64,000 nt of DNA from positions 62,001 through 126,000 of the forward strand of contig NZ_AUFF01000003.1 of NCBI RefSeq assembly GCF_000426365.1, given 5' to 3'. A program made the translations under genes and the position numbers. Positions within the stretch are counted from its first letter, which is position 1; each line of letters starts with the position of its first letter. This DNA is from Arenimonas composti TR7-09 = DSM 18010. GTDB taxonomy: Bacteria; Pseudomonadota; Gammaproteobacteria; Xanthomonadales; Xanthomonadaceae. Positions 30,785 to 40,395 of the stretch are shown piece after piece. The notes beneath the pieces were generated by a model. The model did not search any database. It saw only the letters and a program-made list of their open reading frames with translations, and had not been told where the DNA came from.

Positions 30785-32148
30785 CAGGGCTTGTAGGTTC
30801 CCTCGATCTTCATCCGCCGCTGCTGCACGAAGTCGGCGAGCAGCGCGTCGAGCGCCCGCATGATCTCGGGGTCGCCGTCGATGTCGAACGGGCCGTGCTG
30901 CTCGATCTCGCGCATGCCCTCGACCTTGACGTTGCCGGCGACGATGCCCGAGAACGCCCGGCGCAGGTCGGCCGCGAGCAGGTGCACCGGCTGGTCGCGG
31001 TGCAGGTTCAGGCCGCGCATCGCCGCATGGGTCGGCACGAACGGGTGCTGGAACTCCAGCGGCAGGTGCAGCGACCAGTTGAAGAAGAAGGCGTCCTGCT
31101 CCTTCAGCCGGAACTCCCTGACCTTCCTGATGCCGGCCTTCATCTCGCGCGCGACCTCGGCCGGATCGTCGATGATGATGCGGTAGCGCGAGGTCGCGGC
31201 CTCGCCCAGGGTCAGGCGCAGGAACTGGTCGATGCGCTCGAAATAGGCCGCCGACTGCGCCGGTCCGGTCAGGACGAACGGGAACGGCAGCTCGCGGTTC
31301 TCCGGGTGCATCAGCACGCCGAGCAGGAAGAGGATCTCCTCGGCGGTGCCGACGCCGCCCGGAAAGACGATGATGCCGTGGCCGAGGCGGACGAAGGCTT
31401 CGAGGCGCTTCTCGATGTCCGGCATGATCACCAGCTGGTTGACGATCGGGTTCGGCGACTCGGCGGCGATGATTCCCGGCTCGGTGATGCCGATGTAGCG
31501 CGGCTTCCACTGCCGCTGCTTGGCGTGCGCGATGGTCGCGCCCTTCATCGGTCCCTTCATCGCGCCCGGGCCGCAGCCGGTGCAGATGTCCATGCCGCGC
31601 AGGCCGAGCTGGTAGCCGACCTTCTTCGTGTACAGGTACTCGTCGCGGTTGATCGAGTGGCCGCCCCAGCAGACCACCAGGTTCGGGTCCTGGAAGGACT
31701 TCATCACCCGCGCATTACGCAGGATCTCGAACACCGCGCTGGTCAGGCCGGAGCCGGTGCCCAGGTCGAAGCGGCCGCTGCCGTGCACCTCGTTGGCGTT
31801 GTAGGCGATGTCGCGGACGACCGCGAACAGGTTCTCGGCGATGCCGCGGATGATCTCACCCTCGACGAAGGCCGTCGCCGGCGCCGCGGTCAGTTCGATC
31901 TTGATGCCACGGTCCTGCTGCTGCACCTCGATGTCGAAATCGGGATAGCGCAGCGCCGCCGCGCGCGGATCGTCGGAGTCGGCGTCGGTGGTCAGCACCG
32001 CGAGCGCACAGCGCCGCAGCAGTTCGCGCAGGCCGCCGCTGGAGGCGGTCTGCAGGCGCGCGACTTCCTCGCGCGACAGGATGTCGAGGCCGCCGCGCGG
32101 CGAGATGCGCGCGTTGCAGGTCGGCGGCAGGGTGGTGGTTTCCGTCAT
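30763..32148 (-). CDS. ppnN: Pyrimidine/purine nucleotide 5'-monophosphate nucleosidase PpnN
   Basis: 461-residue LOG-family enzyme that splits nucleoside monophosphates to base and ribose 5-phosphate; the E. coli homologue YgdH is stimulated by (p)ppGpp. The nucleotide-binding CWGGHSINRDEY, CTGCGPGAMKGPMKGA and the hallmark PGGVGTAEEI (about 277-286) are present, with the extra N- and C-terminal regions of PpnN (DAFFFNWSLHLPLEFQHPF). Convergent and overlapping with the kinase gene. Confidence 0.93.
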   Translation of the reverse strand: MTETTTLPPTCNARISPRGGLDILSREEVARLQTASSGGLRELLRRCALAVLTTDADSDDPRAAALRYPDFDIEVQQQDRGIKIELTAAPATAFVEGEIIRGIAENLFAVVRDIAYNANEVHGSGRFDLGTGSGLTSAVFEILRNARVMKSFQDPNLVVCWGGHSINRDEYLYTKKVGYQLGLRGMDICTGCGPGAMKGPMKGATIAHAKQRQWKPRYIGITEPGIIAAESPNPIVNQLVIMPDIEKRLEAFVRLGHGIIVFPGGVGTAEEILFLLGVLMHPENRELPFPFVLTGPAQSAAYFERIDQFLRLTLGEAATSRYRIIIDDPAEVAREMKAGIRKVREFRLKEQDAFFFNWSLHLPLEFQHPFVPTHAAMRGLNLHRDQPVHLLAADLRRAFSGIVAGNVKVEGMREIEQHGPFDIDGDPEIMRALDALLADFVQQRRMKIEGTYKPCYRVLGA

Positions 32149-32231
32149 GTTGCTTCTTCTTCGCTTCGCTCTTCGTTCTGGACCGGGGAATGTACCACCG
32201 CCGGCTGGACCGTCAGTCCCTCCCGGATCCG

Positions 32232-32266
32232 CAAAAGGAAACGGCCGGCGGTTTCCCGCCGGCCGT
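32232..32266 (-). terminator. Rho-independent terminator after the TonB receptor gene
   Basis: On the minus strand an 11-bp stem ACGGCCGGCGG/CCGCCGGCCGT with a GAAA loop and the tail TTCCTTTTG, 25 nt past the receptor stop. Confidence 0.85.
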
Positions 32267-32290
32267 CGCCGTCACACCTGCTGCCGCCGC

Positions 32291-35200
32291 TTAGAACGAG
32301 TAGCGGAAGCCCACCTGCACCGACCAGCGCGAGATGCCGCGGTCGTCGTAGATGCGGCTGCTGTCCGGCGTGTTGAAGCGGTACACGTACTTGCCGGTGA
32401 CCGGATCGATGCCGCCGAACTCGGCGACGCCGAAGCTGCCCGGGAAGGCGACTTCGTCGATCTTGCCCCAGTCCTTGTCGATCAGGTTGCCGACATTGAG
32501 GATGTCGAGCCAGATCTCGGACTTGTGGCCCTGGAAGAAGCCCGGCAGTTCCTGCGAGATGCGGACGTCGAACTGGTTCACCCACTGGCCACGGTCGGCG
32601 TTGCGGCCGGCGACCTGGCCCAGGTGCGAACGCAGGTACTCGTTGCCGTTGACGTACGCCCAGAACGCCGCTTCCTCGGCCGGGTTGGCGAACAGCACGT
32701 CGCCCGGGCCCGCGGGGATGTAGAACAGGTCGTTGCCGAAGCGGCCGTCACCGTTCGCGTCGTTGTCGAAGACGTAGCTGAACGGCTTGCCCGAACGGCC
32801 TTCGTAGAACACCGACACCTTGGTCGCGTAGTCGCCGAAGAAGTTGTGCTTCCAGCTCAGCGCGGCGCTGAAGCGGTCACGGATCTCGTAGGACGAGGTG
32901 GCCGCGACTTCTTCGTTCGGGTGGAACGTGTTGCTGTTGCCCCACTGCGAGTTCGAGGTCGAGCTGGTCAGCGGGCTGACTTCCTCGGCATCGGTGTAGG
33001 TGTAGGCCAGCATCCAGGTCCAGTCGCTGTCCGGGCTGAACGGCTTCTGCAGCGACAGGGTGATCTGCTCGGAACCGCCCTGGTCGGTCGGACGGGCGAT
33101 GATCGCGTCGGTGAAGCCCGGGTTGCTGCCGAAGCGCGAGACCACGGAACCGTTCACGCAACCGAAGCCCATCGCGGTGCCCGCGACGCCGCAGTTGGCG
33201 TTCGAACCGAACTGGTTCCAGCGGCCCGGGCTGCGGCCAGCCTCGTTCCAGTAGATCAGGCGGCCGTCCTGGCCGACCGTCTGCACGGTGCCGAGGTTGA
33301 GCTGCTGGTAGAAGATCGCTTCCTTGACGCGGGTCACGACCATCTCGGCGCCGAGCACCAGACCGCCCCACGGCAGCTCGTGATCGAACGCGAGGTTGGC
33401 CTTCCACACGGCCGGCTGGCCCAGGTCCGGATCGACGAAGTCGATGGCCTGCAGACCGGCGGCGGCGCCACCCGGGACCAGCACCAGCTGGCCGTTCGGG
33501 TCGGCGACGAAGCAGCGGCCGTCCGGCGTGTTGCAAGGCAGGTTCAGGCCCGAGCTGAAGCGGAAGTCGCTGTAGCCGAAACCGGTGTTGGTGAACGGGT
33601 TGGACAGCCACACATTCGCGGCCGAGCCCTGGAACAGGCCGACGCCACCGCGAATCTGCATCGCGCGGTCGCTGTCGAAGGTGTAGTTGAAGCCGACGCG
33701 CGGCTGGAACAGCGCATTGCCGTCGATCGTCGAGCTGTTGTCGAAGCCGAACGCGGCCTCGGCGGCGGCGTTGTAGCGCGGGCTGTCCTTGACGTTCGGG
33801 ACGTCGTAGCGCAGGCCGTAGGTCAGCGTCAGGTTGTAGTTGACGTTCCAGGTGTCCTGGATGAAGACGCCCAGGTTCTGGATGCCCCAGATCGCCGCCA
33901 TGTTGTCCAGATCGCCACCCGCCGGGTGGAAGTACTGGAAGAAGCTCGGGCGGCCGGCGGCGAAGTCGGCGATGCTGTTGAAGGTGTAGACGCCGTTGGT
34001 GCGGCGGCCGAACAGGTTGTAGATGTCGTTGTCTTCGAAGTCGAAGCCGAACTTCACCGTGTGGCCGTCGAGGAACAGGTTGCCGACGAACGACGCGTTC
34101 CAGGTCTCGGTCTCGAGGACGTTGACGTGGGTGTTCTCCTCGGTACCGAAGTTGAGGAAGTTGTTGTTGATGCGGATCGCGACTTCCGGGGTGTTCACGG
34201 TCGGGGTGCGGACCGCGCTGTAGTCACGGAACGAGACCTTCGCCTCGGTCGAGAAGCGGTCGCTCCAGTCGCTGAACAGCTGCACCGTGTAGGTGTCGAA
34301 GCCGAAGTCACGCTGGAACGCGTGCGTGTCCAGCGAGATGTTGGTGCTGTTGAAGTCCGGGAAGTTGGCGACGCTCTGGTCGGAGGTGCCGAAGCGGAAG
34401 CTGGCGCGGTGCGCGTCGCTGATGTTCCAGTCCAGCTTGAAGCCGTATTCCTCACCGGTGGTGTCGGCGGCCATGTCGCCGCCGTACTGGCCGATGTCGA
34501 GGCCGTAGCCCGCGGCGATCGCGCGGACCTGGTCGATCTCGGCGTTGGTGATGTTGACGATGTTCGAGGCGCCCGAACCGACCGGGCCGAACGACGGGCC
34601 CGGAGCGCCCATCTTGTAGTCTTCGTAGTTGAAGAAGAAGAACAGGCGGTCCTTGATCAGCGGGCCACCGAAGGTCACGCCCCAGGTGGTCTCGTCCTCG
34701 AAGCCGCTGAAGTCGGAACCGTCCTCGTTGTCGCGGACCATCGTGTTGTCGCGCCACAGGCCGTAGACGCTGCCGTGGAACTCGTTGGTGCCCGACTTGG
34801 TCACGGCGTTGATCACGCCGCCGGTGCCGCCGGTGATGGTGACGTCGTAGTTGGCGACGTCGATCGACACCTGGTCGATCACGTCCATCGAGAACGGCTG
34901 GCGCGGGGTCGGCAGGCTGTTCGACTCGAGGCCGAACGAGTCGTTGGTGCTGATGCCGTCGATGCGGATGACGTTGTAGCGCGGGTTCTGGCCGCCGACG
35001 GAGATCTCGTTGCGCGACTTGTCGGTCTGCACGACGCGCGGGTCGAGACGGGCGTAGTCCTGCAGGTTGCGCTCGATCGACGGGAACGCGTCGATCTGGT
35101 CACGGTTGACGTTGGTGCCCGCGCCCATCTTCTCGGCGCTGAACACTTCCGAGCCGTAGGCGACGCCGGTTACTTCGACCACGTCCAGCGTGGTGGTGTC

Positions 35201-35545
35201 CTGGCCGAGGATCGCGTCGACCGCGGTCACTTCACCCAGCTGCAGGTAGACGCCCTCGCGGACTTCCGTCTCGCCGTCCTTGACGATGGTGATCGTGTAC
35301 GGACCACCGACGCGCAGGCCGCGCGCCTGGTAGCGACCGTCGGCGCCGGTGACGGCGTTGCTGACGGTGCCCGACGGGGTGTGCACGATGGTGACCTGGG
35401 CGCCGGCGACCGGCGTCTGGTCGGCCATCTCGATGCGGCCGCTCATGGAGGCCGACGTCTGCTGCGCGAAGGCCGGAGCGGCCGCCAGCGCGATCGCGAG
35501 GCCGAGGGAAAGCTGCGAAAGCCGTACCCGGTTGCGTTTGGTCAT
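32291..35545 (-). CDS. Oar-like TonB-dependent outer-membrane receptor
   Basis: 1084 residues. Signal peptide LSLGLAIALAAAPAFA|Q, carboxypeptidase-like regulatory domain (about 28-105: SGRIEMADQTPVAGAQVTIVHTPSG), plug domain (about 125-240: IRIDGISTNDSFGLESNSLPTPRQPFS and ITGGTGGVINAVTKSGTNEFHG) and a large beta-barrel ending in the C-terminal aromatic ...VGFRYSF needed for BamA recognition. Similar to Oar proteins of Myxococcus and Xanthomonadales. Substrate unknown; no transport partners adjacent. The frame is open 41 codons further upstream, but the ATG at 35545 precedes a proper signal peptide. Confidence 0.92.
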   Translation of the reverse strand: MTKRNRVRLSQLSLGLAIALAAAPAFAQQTSASMSGRIEMADQTPVAGAQVTIVHTPSGTVSNAVTGADGRYQARGLRVGGPYTITIVKDGETEVREGVYLQLGEVTAVDAILGQDTTTLDVVEVTGVAYGSEVFSAEKMGAGTNVNRDQIDAFPSIERNLQDYARLDPRVVQTDKSRNEISVGGQNPRYNVIRIDGISTNDSFGLESNSLPTPRQPFSMDVIDQVSIDVANYDVTITGGTGGVINAVTKSGTNEFHGSVYGLWRDNTMVRDNEDGSDFSGFEDETTWGVTFGGPLIKDRLFFFFNYEDYKMGAPGPSFGPVGSGASNIVNITNAEIDQVRAIAAGYGLDIGQYGGDMAADTTGEEYGFKLDWNISDAHRASFRFGTSDQSVANFPDFNSTNISLDTHAFQRDFGFDTYTVQLFSDWSDRFSTEAKVSFRDYSAVRTPTVNTPEVAIRINNNFLNFGTEENTHVNVLETETWNASFVGNLFLDGHTVKFGFDFEDNDIYNLFGRRTNGVYTFNSIADFAAGRPSFFQYFHPAGGDLDNMAAIWGIQNLGVFIQDTWNVNYNLTLTYGLRYDVPNVKDSPRYNAAAEAAFGFDNSSTIDGNALFQPRVGFNYTFDSDRAMQIRGGVGLFQGSAANVWLSNPFTNTGFGYSDFRFSSGLNLPCNTPDGRCFVADPNGQLVLVPGGAAAGLQAIDFVDPDLGQPAVWKANLAFDHELPWGGLVLGAEMVVTRVKEAIFYQQLNLGTVQTVGQDGRLIYWNEAGRSPGRWNQFGSNANCGVAGTAMGFGCVNGSVVSRFGSNPGFTDAIIARPTDQGGSEQITLSLQKPFSPDSDWTWMLAYTYTDAEEVSPLTSSTSNSQWGNSNTFHPNEEVAATSSYEIRDRFSAALSWKHNFFGDYATKVSVFYEGRSGKPFSYVFDNDANGDGRFGNDLFYIPAGPGDVLFANPAEEAAFWAYVNGNEYLRSHLGQVAGRNADRGQWVNQFDVRISQELPGFFQGHKSEIWLDILNVGNLIDKDWGKIDEVAFPGSFGVAEFGGIDPVTGKYVYRFNTPDSSRIYDDRGISRWSVQVGFRYSF

Positions 35546-35731
35546 GGTCTTGAAACCCTGGTTGGTTGGCGTGAAAGAAAGAGCGGCTTCCAGCCGCGGT
35601 GCCGAAGGCACGGCTTGATCCTTGAGCGGAGCCGGGGGCGGGGAAGCGAGGCGGCCCGGCACTAACAAGAGTTTAACACGCTAACCGCGGCCCGTGACAG
35701 GCGGATGAAACCCGGAAACCGGGAAACCGGT

Positions 35732-36331
35732 TCAATTTCCGGTGACGGCGCCGAGCCAGGCGGCGACGCCGTCCATGAACATCTGCACCGACAGGGCCAC
35801 CAGCAGCATGCCCATCAGGCGCTCGACCGCGGTCAGGACGCGGGTGCCCAGCACCTTGTAGAGGGAGGTCGCCGACAGCAGCAGCGCCGCGGTCGCCCCC
35901 CAGGCCAGCAGCAGGGCCAGGCTCCAGTCGAGCATCCGGCCCGGGTCCTGGGCGGCCAGCAGCATCACCGCCGCCATCCCGGACGGGCCGGCGACCATCG
36001 GGATCGCCAGCGGGACGATGAAGGGCTCGCCGTCCGGCAGGTCGCCGAACATGCCCTCGGGACTCGGGAAGATCATCTTCAGGCCGATCAGGAACAGCAC
36101 GATGCCGCCGGCGATCGACACCGACTCCTGGCGCAGGTGCATCGCCTCGAGCACGTAGATGCCGCCCCACAGGAAGACGAACAGCACCACCAGGGCGATC
36201 ACCAGTTCGCGGGCGACGACGATGCGCCGGCGCTTCTCCGGCAGCGGCTTCAGCAGGCCGAGGAAGATCGGGATGTTGCCCAGCGGATCCAGGATCAGGA
36301 ACAGCAGCAGGGCCGCCGACAGCGTGGTCAT
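35732..36331 (-). CDS. MarC family membrane protein
   Basis: 199 residues with six hydrophobic segments. N-terminal TTLSAALLLFLILDPLGNIPIFLGLLKPLP, the NPLGNIP-type helix and PLAIPMVAGPSGMAAVMLLA are hallmarks of MarC/YhgN proteins, whose transport role is not settled. The ATG overlaps the SDR stop codon (TGATG). Last gene of grxD-SDR-marC. Confidence 0.9.
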   Translation of the reverse strand: MTTLSAALLLFLILDPLGNIPIFLGLLKPLPEKRRRIVVARELVIALVVLFVFLWGGIYVLEAMHLRQESVSIAGGIVLFLIGLKMIFPSPEGMFGDLPDGEPFIVPLAIPMVAGPSGMAAVMLLAAQDPGRMLDWSLALLLAWGATAALLLSATSLYKVLGTRVLTAVERLMGMLLVALSVQMFMDGVAAWLGAVTGN

Positions 36332-37089
36332 CACGGCGATTCCGGGGCCCACACCCGGCCGCGGCGGTCGGCGCCGGCCGCCGACAGCAGGTGCACGCAG
36401 GCCGGCGCCCAGGCCTCCGGGCCGGGCACGCGCAGGCGGGCTTCATCGGCGTAGGCGCGGGCACGCAGGTCGGTGCGCATCGGCCCCGGCTGCAGGCCGC
36501 TGATGCGCACCGGGCCGGTATCGGTCTCGGCGTGGAGCTGGGCCACGAGGGCCGCCAGCGCCTGCTTGGCGAGGCCGTAAGGCCCCCAGTAGGCGCCGCC
36601 GACCCGGGCCGGGTCGTCGGTCACGAACACCACCGCGCTGTCGCCCGACCGGCGCAGCCACGGCAGGCAGGCCTGGGTGAGCAGCCACGGCGCGGTCAGG
36701 TTGACGTGCAGGCTGCGCACGAAGACGTCCGGCGGGGTCGCCTCCAGCGGCGCCAGGCCGGGGAAGTCGGCGGCGCAGTGCAGCACGCCGTGCAGGCCAC
36801 CGAGTTCGCCGGCGACCTTCGCCGCCAGCGTTTCGTAGTCGGCCGGGTCGGCGCCGGCGAGATCGAGCGGATACAGCGCGGGCTCGGGCCCGGTCGCCTT
36901 GATCGCGTCGTAGACGCGTCCGAGCTTGGGCACGCGGCGGCCGAGCAGCACGACGGTGGCGCCGGCGGCGGCACAGGCCTTCGCGGCAGCGGCACCGAGG
37001 CCGCCATGGGCGCCGGTGACCAGGATCACGCGTCCGGCGAGGGCGTCGGCGGCCGGCGCCGGCAGCGGCGTCGGGCCGGCGGCATTCAT
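36331..37089 (-). CDS. YciK-like short-chain dehydrogenase/reductase
   Basis: 252-residue Rossmann-fold SDR. Nucleotide site TGAHGGLG (25-32), LHCAADFPGL (NAG-like), YGLAK with Tyr171 and Lys175, and the PGP motif LQPGPMRTDLR. The position normally held by catalytic Ser (13 residues before Tyr171) is Asp158 in FVTDDPARVGGAYWGPY, so the usual catalytic triad is incomplete. It overlaps grxD by 4 nt and marC by 1 nt. Substrate unknown. Confidence 0.85.
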   Translation of the reverse strand: MNAAGPTPLPAPAADALAGRVILVTGAHGGLGAAAAKACAAAGATVVLLGRRVPKLGRVYDAIKATGPEPALYPLDLAGADPADYETLAAKVAGELGGLHGVLHCAADFPGLAPLEATPPDVFVRSLHVNLTAPWLLTQACLPWLRRSGDSAVVFVTDDPARVGGAYWGPYGLAKQALAALVAQLHAETDTGPVRISGLQPGPMRTDLRARAYADEARLRVPGPEAWAPACVHLLSAAGADRRGRVWAPESP

Positions 37090-37409
37090 GCCGGCTTCTG
37101 CGCCTCGCCGACGATGCGCGCCAGTTCGCCGCTCTCGTGCAGCTCGACGGTGATGTCGCAGCCGCCGATCAGTTCGCCGTTGACGAACAGCTGCGGGAAG
37201 GTCGGCCAGTCGGAATAACGCGGCAGGTTGGCGCGGATCTCCGGATCCTCGAGCACGTTCACGGTGTGGAAACCGCCCGCGCCGGCCGCCTTCAGCGCCT
37301 GCACCGCGCGGCTGGAGAAGCCGCACATCGGGAACTGCGGCGTGCCCTTCATGAAGAGGACGACGGGGTGTCCTTCGACCACCGCCTTGATGCGATCCAT
37401 GACGCTCAT
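37086..37409 (-). CDS. grxD: Monothiol glutaredoxin GrxD
   Basis: 107-residue class II (monothiol) glutaredoxin with the CGFS active site (29-32, PMCGFSSRAVQAL), KGTPQFP, and the GSH-binding WPTFPQLFVNGELIGGCDI. Such proteins carry and deliver [2Fe-2S] clusters. Divergent from sodB, which fits a shared iron/oxidative-stress theme. Confidence 0.95.
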   Translation of the reverse strand: MSVMDRIKAVVEGHPVVLFMKGTPQFPMCGFSSRAVQALKAAGAGGFHTVNVLEDPEIRANLPRYSDWPTFPQLFVNGELIGGCDITVELHESGELARIVGEAQKPA

Positions 37410-37457
37410 CGGGTACTCCGTTGCAGGCGCGGCGACGGAACGGCCGCGCACAAGGGC

Positions 37458-37463
37458 TAGAAT
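37458..37463 (+). promoter_or_regulatory. Possible -10 element for sodB
   Basis: TAGAAT, 55 nt before the sodB start and followed by TATAGG. It matches the -10 hexamer seen before other genes here. No good -35 is visible. Confidence 0.35.
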
Positions 37464-37517
37464 TATAGGGCCAACGCGCCGGGCGCCGGCGTGCAGCCCA
37501 TCGAGACGGAGATTCCC

Positions 37518-38096
37518 ATGGCCTTCGAACTTCCCCCCCTGCCCTACGACCGCGCCGCCCTCGAGCCGCACATCTCGGCCGAGACCCTGGACTACCATCA
37601 CGGCAAGCACCACCAGGCCTACGTCACCAACCTCAACAAGCTGATCGAAGGCACCGAGTTCGCCGACGCCGACCTCGAGACGATCGTGCGCAAGTCGCAG
37701 GGCGCGATCTTCAACAACGCCGCCCAGGTCTGGAACCACACCTTCTACTGGAACTGCCTGTCGCCGAACGGCGGCGGTGAGCCGACCGGCGCGCTGGCGG
37801 AAGCCATCACCAGGGCCTTCGGTTCCTTCGCGGCGTTCAAGGAGCAGTTCACCGCCACCGCGATCGGCACCTTCGGTTCCGGCTGGGCGTGGCTGGTGCA
37901 GCGTCCGGACGGCTCGCTGGCCCTGGTCAGCACCCCGAACGCGGCGACCCCGCTGACCGGCGCCGACACCCCGCTGCTGACCTGCGACGTCTGGGAACAC
38001 GCCTACTACGTCGACTACCGCAATGCGCGGCCGAAGTACGTCGAGGCCTTCTGGAACCTGGTGAACTGGGACTTCGTCGCCAGCCGCCTGGCCTGA
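37518..38096 (+). CDS. sodB: Iron superoxide dismutase
   Basis: 192 residues, very close to E. coli Sod[33 protein letters not shown] at the start, [17 protein letters not shown] and [17 protein letters not shown]. Metal ligands are His27, the His of VWNHTFYW, and Asp/His of DVWEHAYY. Residues around the site favour iron. The ATG at 37518 is right; an upstream in-frame ATG adds 9 non-homologous residues. The FbpC-like ATPase follows after 13 nt. Confidence 0.96.
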   Translation: MAFELPPLPYDRAALEPHISAETLDYHHGKHHQAYVTNLNKLIEGTEFADADLETIVRKSQGAIFNNAAQVWNHTFYWNCLSPNGGGEPTGALAEAITRAFGSFAAFKEQFTATAIGTFGSGWAWLVQRPDGSLALVSTPNAATPLTGADTPLLTCDVWEHAYYVDYRNARPKYVEAFWNLVNWDFVASRLA

Positions 38097-38109
38097 GCCC
38101 GGACCGGCG

Positions 38110-39165
38110 ATGACGGCCACCGCCCCGCTGCTCGACGTCGCGCAGCTGCACTGCGCCTACGCCGGGCACGCGGCGGTGGTCGATGCCTCGCTGCAGCTGC
38201 AGCCCGGTGAACTGGGCTGCCTGCTCGGCCCCAGCGGCTGCGGCAAGACCACGCTGCTGCGCGCGGTCGCCGGCCTGCACGTGCCGGCGGCCGGGCGCAT
38301 CCGACTTCGCGGCCGCGACGCCACGACGCTGGCGCCGGAACAGCGCGGCCTCGGCTTCGTATTCCAGGATCTCGCGCTGTTTCCGCACCTGAGCGTCGCC
38401 GGTAACGTGCTCTTCGGCCTGCACCGGCTGCCCCGCGGCGAACGCCGGAGCCGCTGCGACGAAGCGCTGGCGATGCTCGGCCTGGAAGCGCTGGCGAAGC
38501 GCTATCCGCATGAATTGTCCGGCGGCCAGCAGCAGCGCGTCGCGCTCGCGCGCTCGCTGGCGCCACGCCCGGACCTGCTGCTGCTCGACGAACCCTTTTC
38601 CAGCCTCGATGCCGATCTGCGCGTGCGCCTGCGCGAGGAGCTGCGCGCGCTGCTGAAGACCCTGGGCATCGCCGCCCTGCTGGTCACCCACGACCAGGAA
38701 GAGGCCTTCGGCTTCGCCGATACCGTCGGCGTGATGCGCGCCGGCCGCCTGCTGCAGTGGGCGCCGGGTTTCGAGCTCTACCACCGCCCCGCCGACCCCT
38801 TCGTGGCGTCCTTCGTCGGCGAGGGCCGGCTGCTGCCGGCGACCGTGCTCGCCGGCGACCGCGTGCGCACCGCGCTGGGGGAGCTGCAGTCGGCGCTGCC
38901 GCTGGCCTTCCCGCCCGGCACCGACGTGCGCGTGCTGCTGCGCCCAGACGATCTGGTCGCGGGTGATGGCGACAGCGGCATCGAAGCCACCGTCGATGCG
39001 GTCGCCTTCCGCGGCGCCGAAAGCCTGCACACGCTGCGCCTGGACGACGGCACCGTGCTCGCGGCGCTGTTCCCGAGTCACCGGCAAAAGGCGCCTGGCG
39101 AACGGGTAAGGGTGCGGACGGACCTGGCGCATGTGGTGGTGTTCGCCAGCGACGCCGGCACGTAG
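38110..39165 (+). CDS. FbpC/PotA-type ABC transporter ATP-binding protein
   Basis: 351-residue ATPase: Walker A GPSGCGKT, Q-loop FVFQDLALFPHLSV, signature LSGGQQQR, Walker B LLLLDEP, H-loop THDQEEAF, and a C-terminal TOBE-like domain from about 240. Family members import Fe(III), spermidine or molybdate; FbpC is favoured by the position next to Fe-SOD. No permease or binding protein is near, so partners lie elsewhere. The TAG stop is the first codon of a 32-bp perfect inverted repeat. Confidence 0.85.
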   Translation: MTATAPLLDVAQLHCAYAGHAAVVDASLQLQPGELGCLLGPSGCGKTTLLRAVAGLHVPAAGRIRLRGRDATTLAPEQRGLGFVFQDLALFPHLSVAGNVLFGLHRLPRGERRSRCDEALAMLGLEALAKRYPHELSGGQQQRVALARSLAPRPDLLLLDEPFSSLDADLRVRLREELRALLKTLGIAALLVTHDQEEAFGFADTVGVMRAGRLLQWAPGFELYHRPADPFVASFVGEGRLLPATVLAGDRVRTALGELQSALPLAFPPGTDVRVLLRPDDLVAGDGDSGIEATVDAVAFRGAESLHTLRLDDGTVLAALFPSHRQKAPGERVRVRTDLAHVVVFASDAGT

Positions 39166-39252
39166 TTCGTAGTTCGTACGCGGTACGAGGTAGTCGCAGC
39201 CGGCGAGGTCGCCATCGGCCACTACCTCGTACCGCGTACGAACTACGAACTA
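39163..39252. repeat. Perfect 32-bp inverted repeat on two convergent stop codons
   Basis: Arms 39163-39194 and 39221-39252 are exact reverse complements around a 26-nt loop. Each arm begins with TAG, which is the stop codon of the FbpC-like gene on plus and of purK on minus. Within each arm the heptamer TAGTTCG is repeated. Likely a bidirectional terminator or relic of a palindromic element. Confidence 0.92.
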
Positions 39253-40395
39253 GACTTCCGTGAGTCGCTGGATCACCGGCGCCACCTGTGCCTCGCGTCC
39301 CAGCGCGCGACCGACGCGCTCGAGCATCGTCGCCAGCGACGCATCGTCGTCGGCGCGCAGGGTGGCGTGGCCGACCTTGCGGCCTTCGCGCGCGGACTTG
39401 CCGTAGTCGTGCCAGTAGCCGCCGGCTTCGGTGAGCACCGGCGCCGCATCGGGCAGTTCGCCGATCCAGTTGAGCATGCAGCTGCGGCCGATCGCGGCGG
39501 TGTCGCCGAGCGGCAGGCCGAGCACCGCACGCAGGTGGTTATGGAACTGCGAGGTCACGGCGCCCTCGATCGTCCAGTGGCCGGAGTTGTGCACGCGCGG
39601 CGCCATCTCGTTGGCGACCAGCACGCCGTCGCACAGGAACAGCTCGAGGGCGAACACGCCGACGTAGTCCAGCGCCTCGGCGATGCGGCGCGCATGCGCG
39701 AGCGCCGTTTCCTGCAGCGCTGCGCCGACGACCGCCGGGGCCAGGCTGGCGGCGAGGATGCCGTGGTCGTGCCAGTTCTCGGTGAGCGGCCAGGCACGCA
39801 GCTCGCCGTCGCGCCCCCGCACGGCGACCACCGACACTTCGCGCTGGAACGGCACGAAGGCCTCGAGGATCAGTCCGACGCTGGCCGCCTGTGCGCCGAG
39901 CGCGTCCCAGGCCGCGCCGGCATCGGCGGGCGACTTCAGGCGGAACTGGCCTTTGCCATCGTAACCGAGGCGGCGCGTCTTCAGGATGCTCGGTGTACCG
40001 ACCGCGGCGATCGCCGCGTCGAGGCCGGCGCGGTCGGCGACCGCGGCGAAGTCCGGCACCGGGATGCCGAGGTCGCGGAACAGTGTCTTCTCGGCGAGCC
40101 GGTCCTGCGCCACCGCCAGCGCGCGCGGATCCGGGAACACCGGGACCTTCGCCGCCAGCCACTGCGCGCTGTCGGCGGGCACGTTCTCGAAATCGAACGT
40201 GGCGACGTCGACGCGCCCGGCGAATTCGGCCAGGCCCCCGGCATCGCGGTAATCGGCGCGCAGCAGCGGCGCGCACTGCGCCGCGCAGGGGTCTTCGGCG
40301 GCGTCGAGCACGAGGAAGCGCAGGCCCAGCGGCGCGCCGGCGAGCGCCATCATGCGCGCCAGCTGGCCGCCGCCGAGGATGCCGACGGTGGTCAC
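39250..40395 (-). CDS. purK: N5-carboxyaminoimidazole ribonucleotide synthase PurK
   Basis: 381-residue ATP-grasp enzyme of purine synthesis that makes N5-CAIR from AIR, bicarbonate and ATP. It shows [50 protein letters not shown], and [16 protein letters not shown]. The start overlaps the purE stop by 4 nt. Ends within the 32-bp inverted repeat. Confidence 0.96.
   Translation of the reverse strand: MTTVGILGGGQLARMMALAGAPLGLRFLVLDAAEDPCAAQCAPLLRADYRDAGGLAEFAGRVDVATFDFENVPADSAQWLAAKVPVFPDPRALAVAQDRLAEKTLFRDLGIPVPDFAAVADRAGLDAAIAAVGTPSILKTRRLGYDGKGQFRLKSPADAGAAWDALGAQAASVGLILEAFVPFQREVSVVAVRGRDGELRAWPLTENWHDHGILAASLAPAVVGAALQETALAHARRIAEALDYVGVFALELFLCDGVLVANEMAPRVHNSGHWTIEGAVTSQFHNHLRAVLGLPLGDTAAIGRSCMLNWIGELPDAAPVLTEAGGYWHDYGKSAREGRKVGHATLRADDDASLATMLERVGRALGREAQVAPVIQRLTEV

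Noticed and set aside
31988..35665. A 1225-codon open frame antisense to the TonB receptor
   Set aside because: Same antisense artefact; no signal peptide, motif or realistic composition.
35546..35731. Promoter or operator for the TonB receptor in the TTAAAC/TTAGCG region
   Set aside because: AT-rich words are present, but no pair with proper spacing and consensus could be defended.
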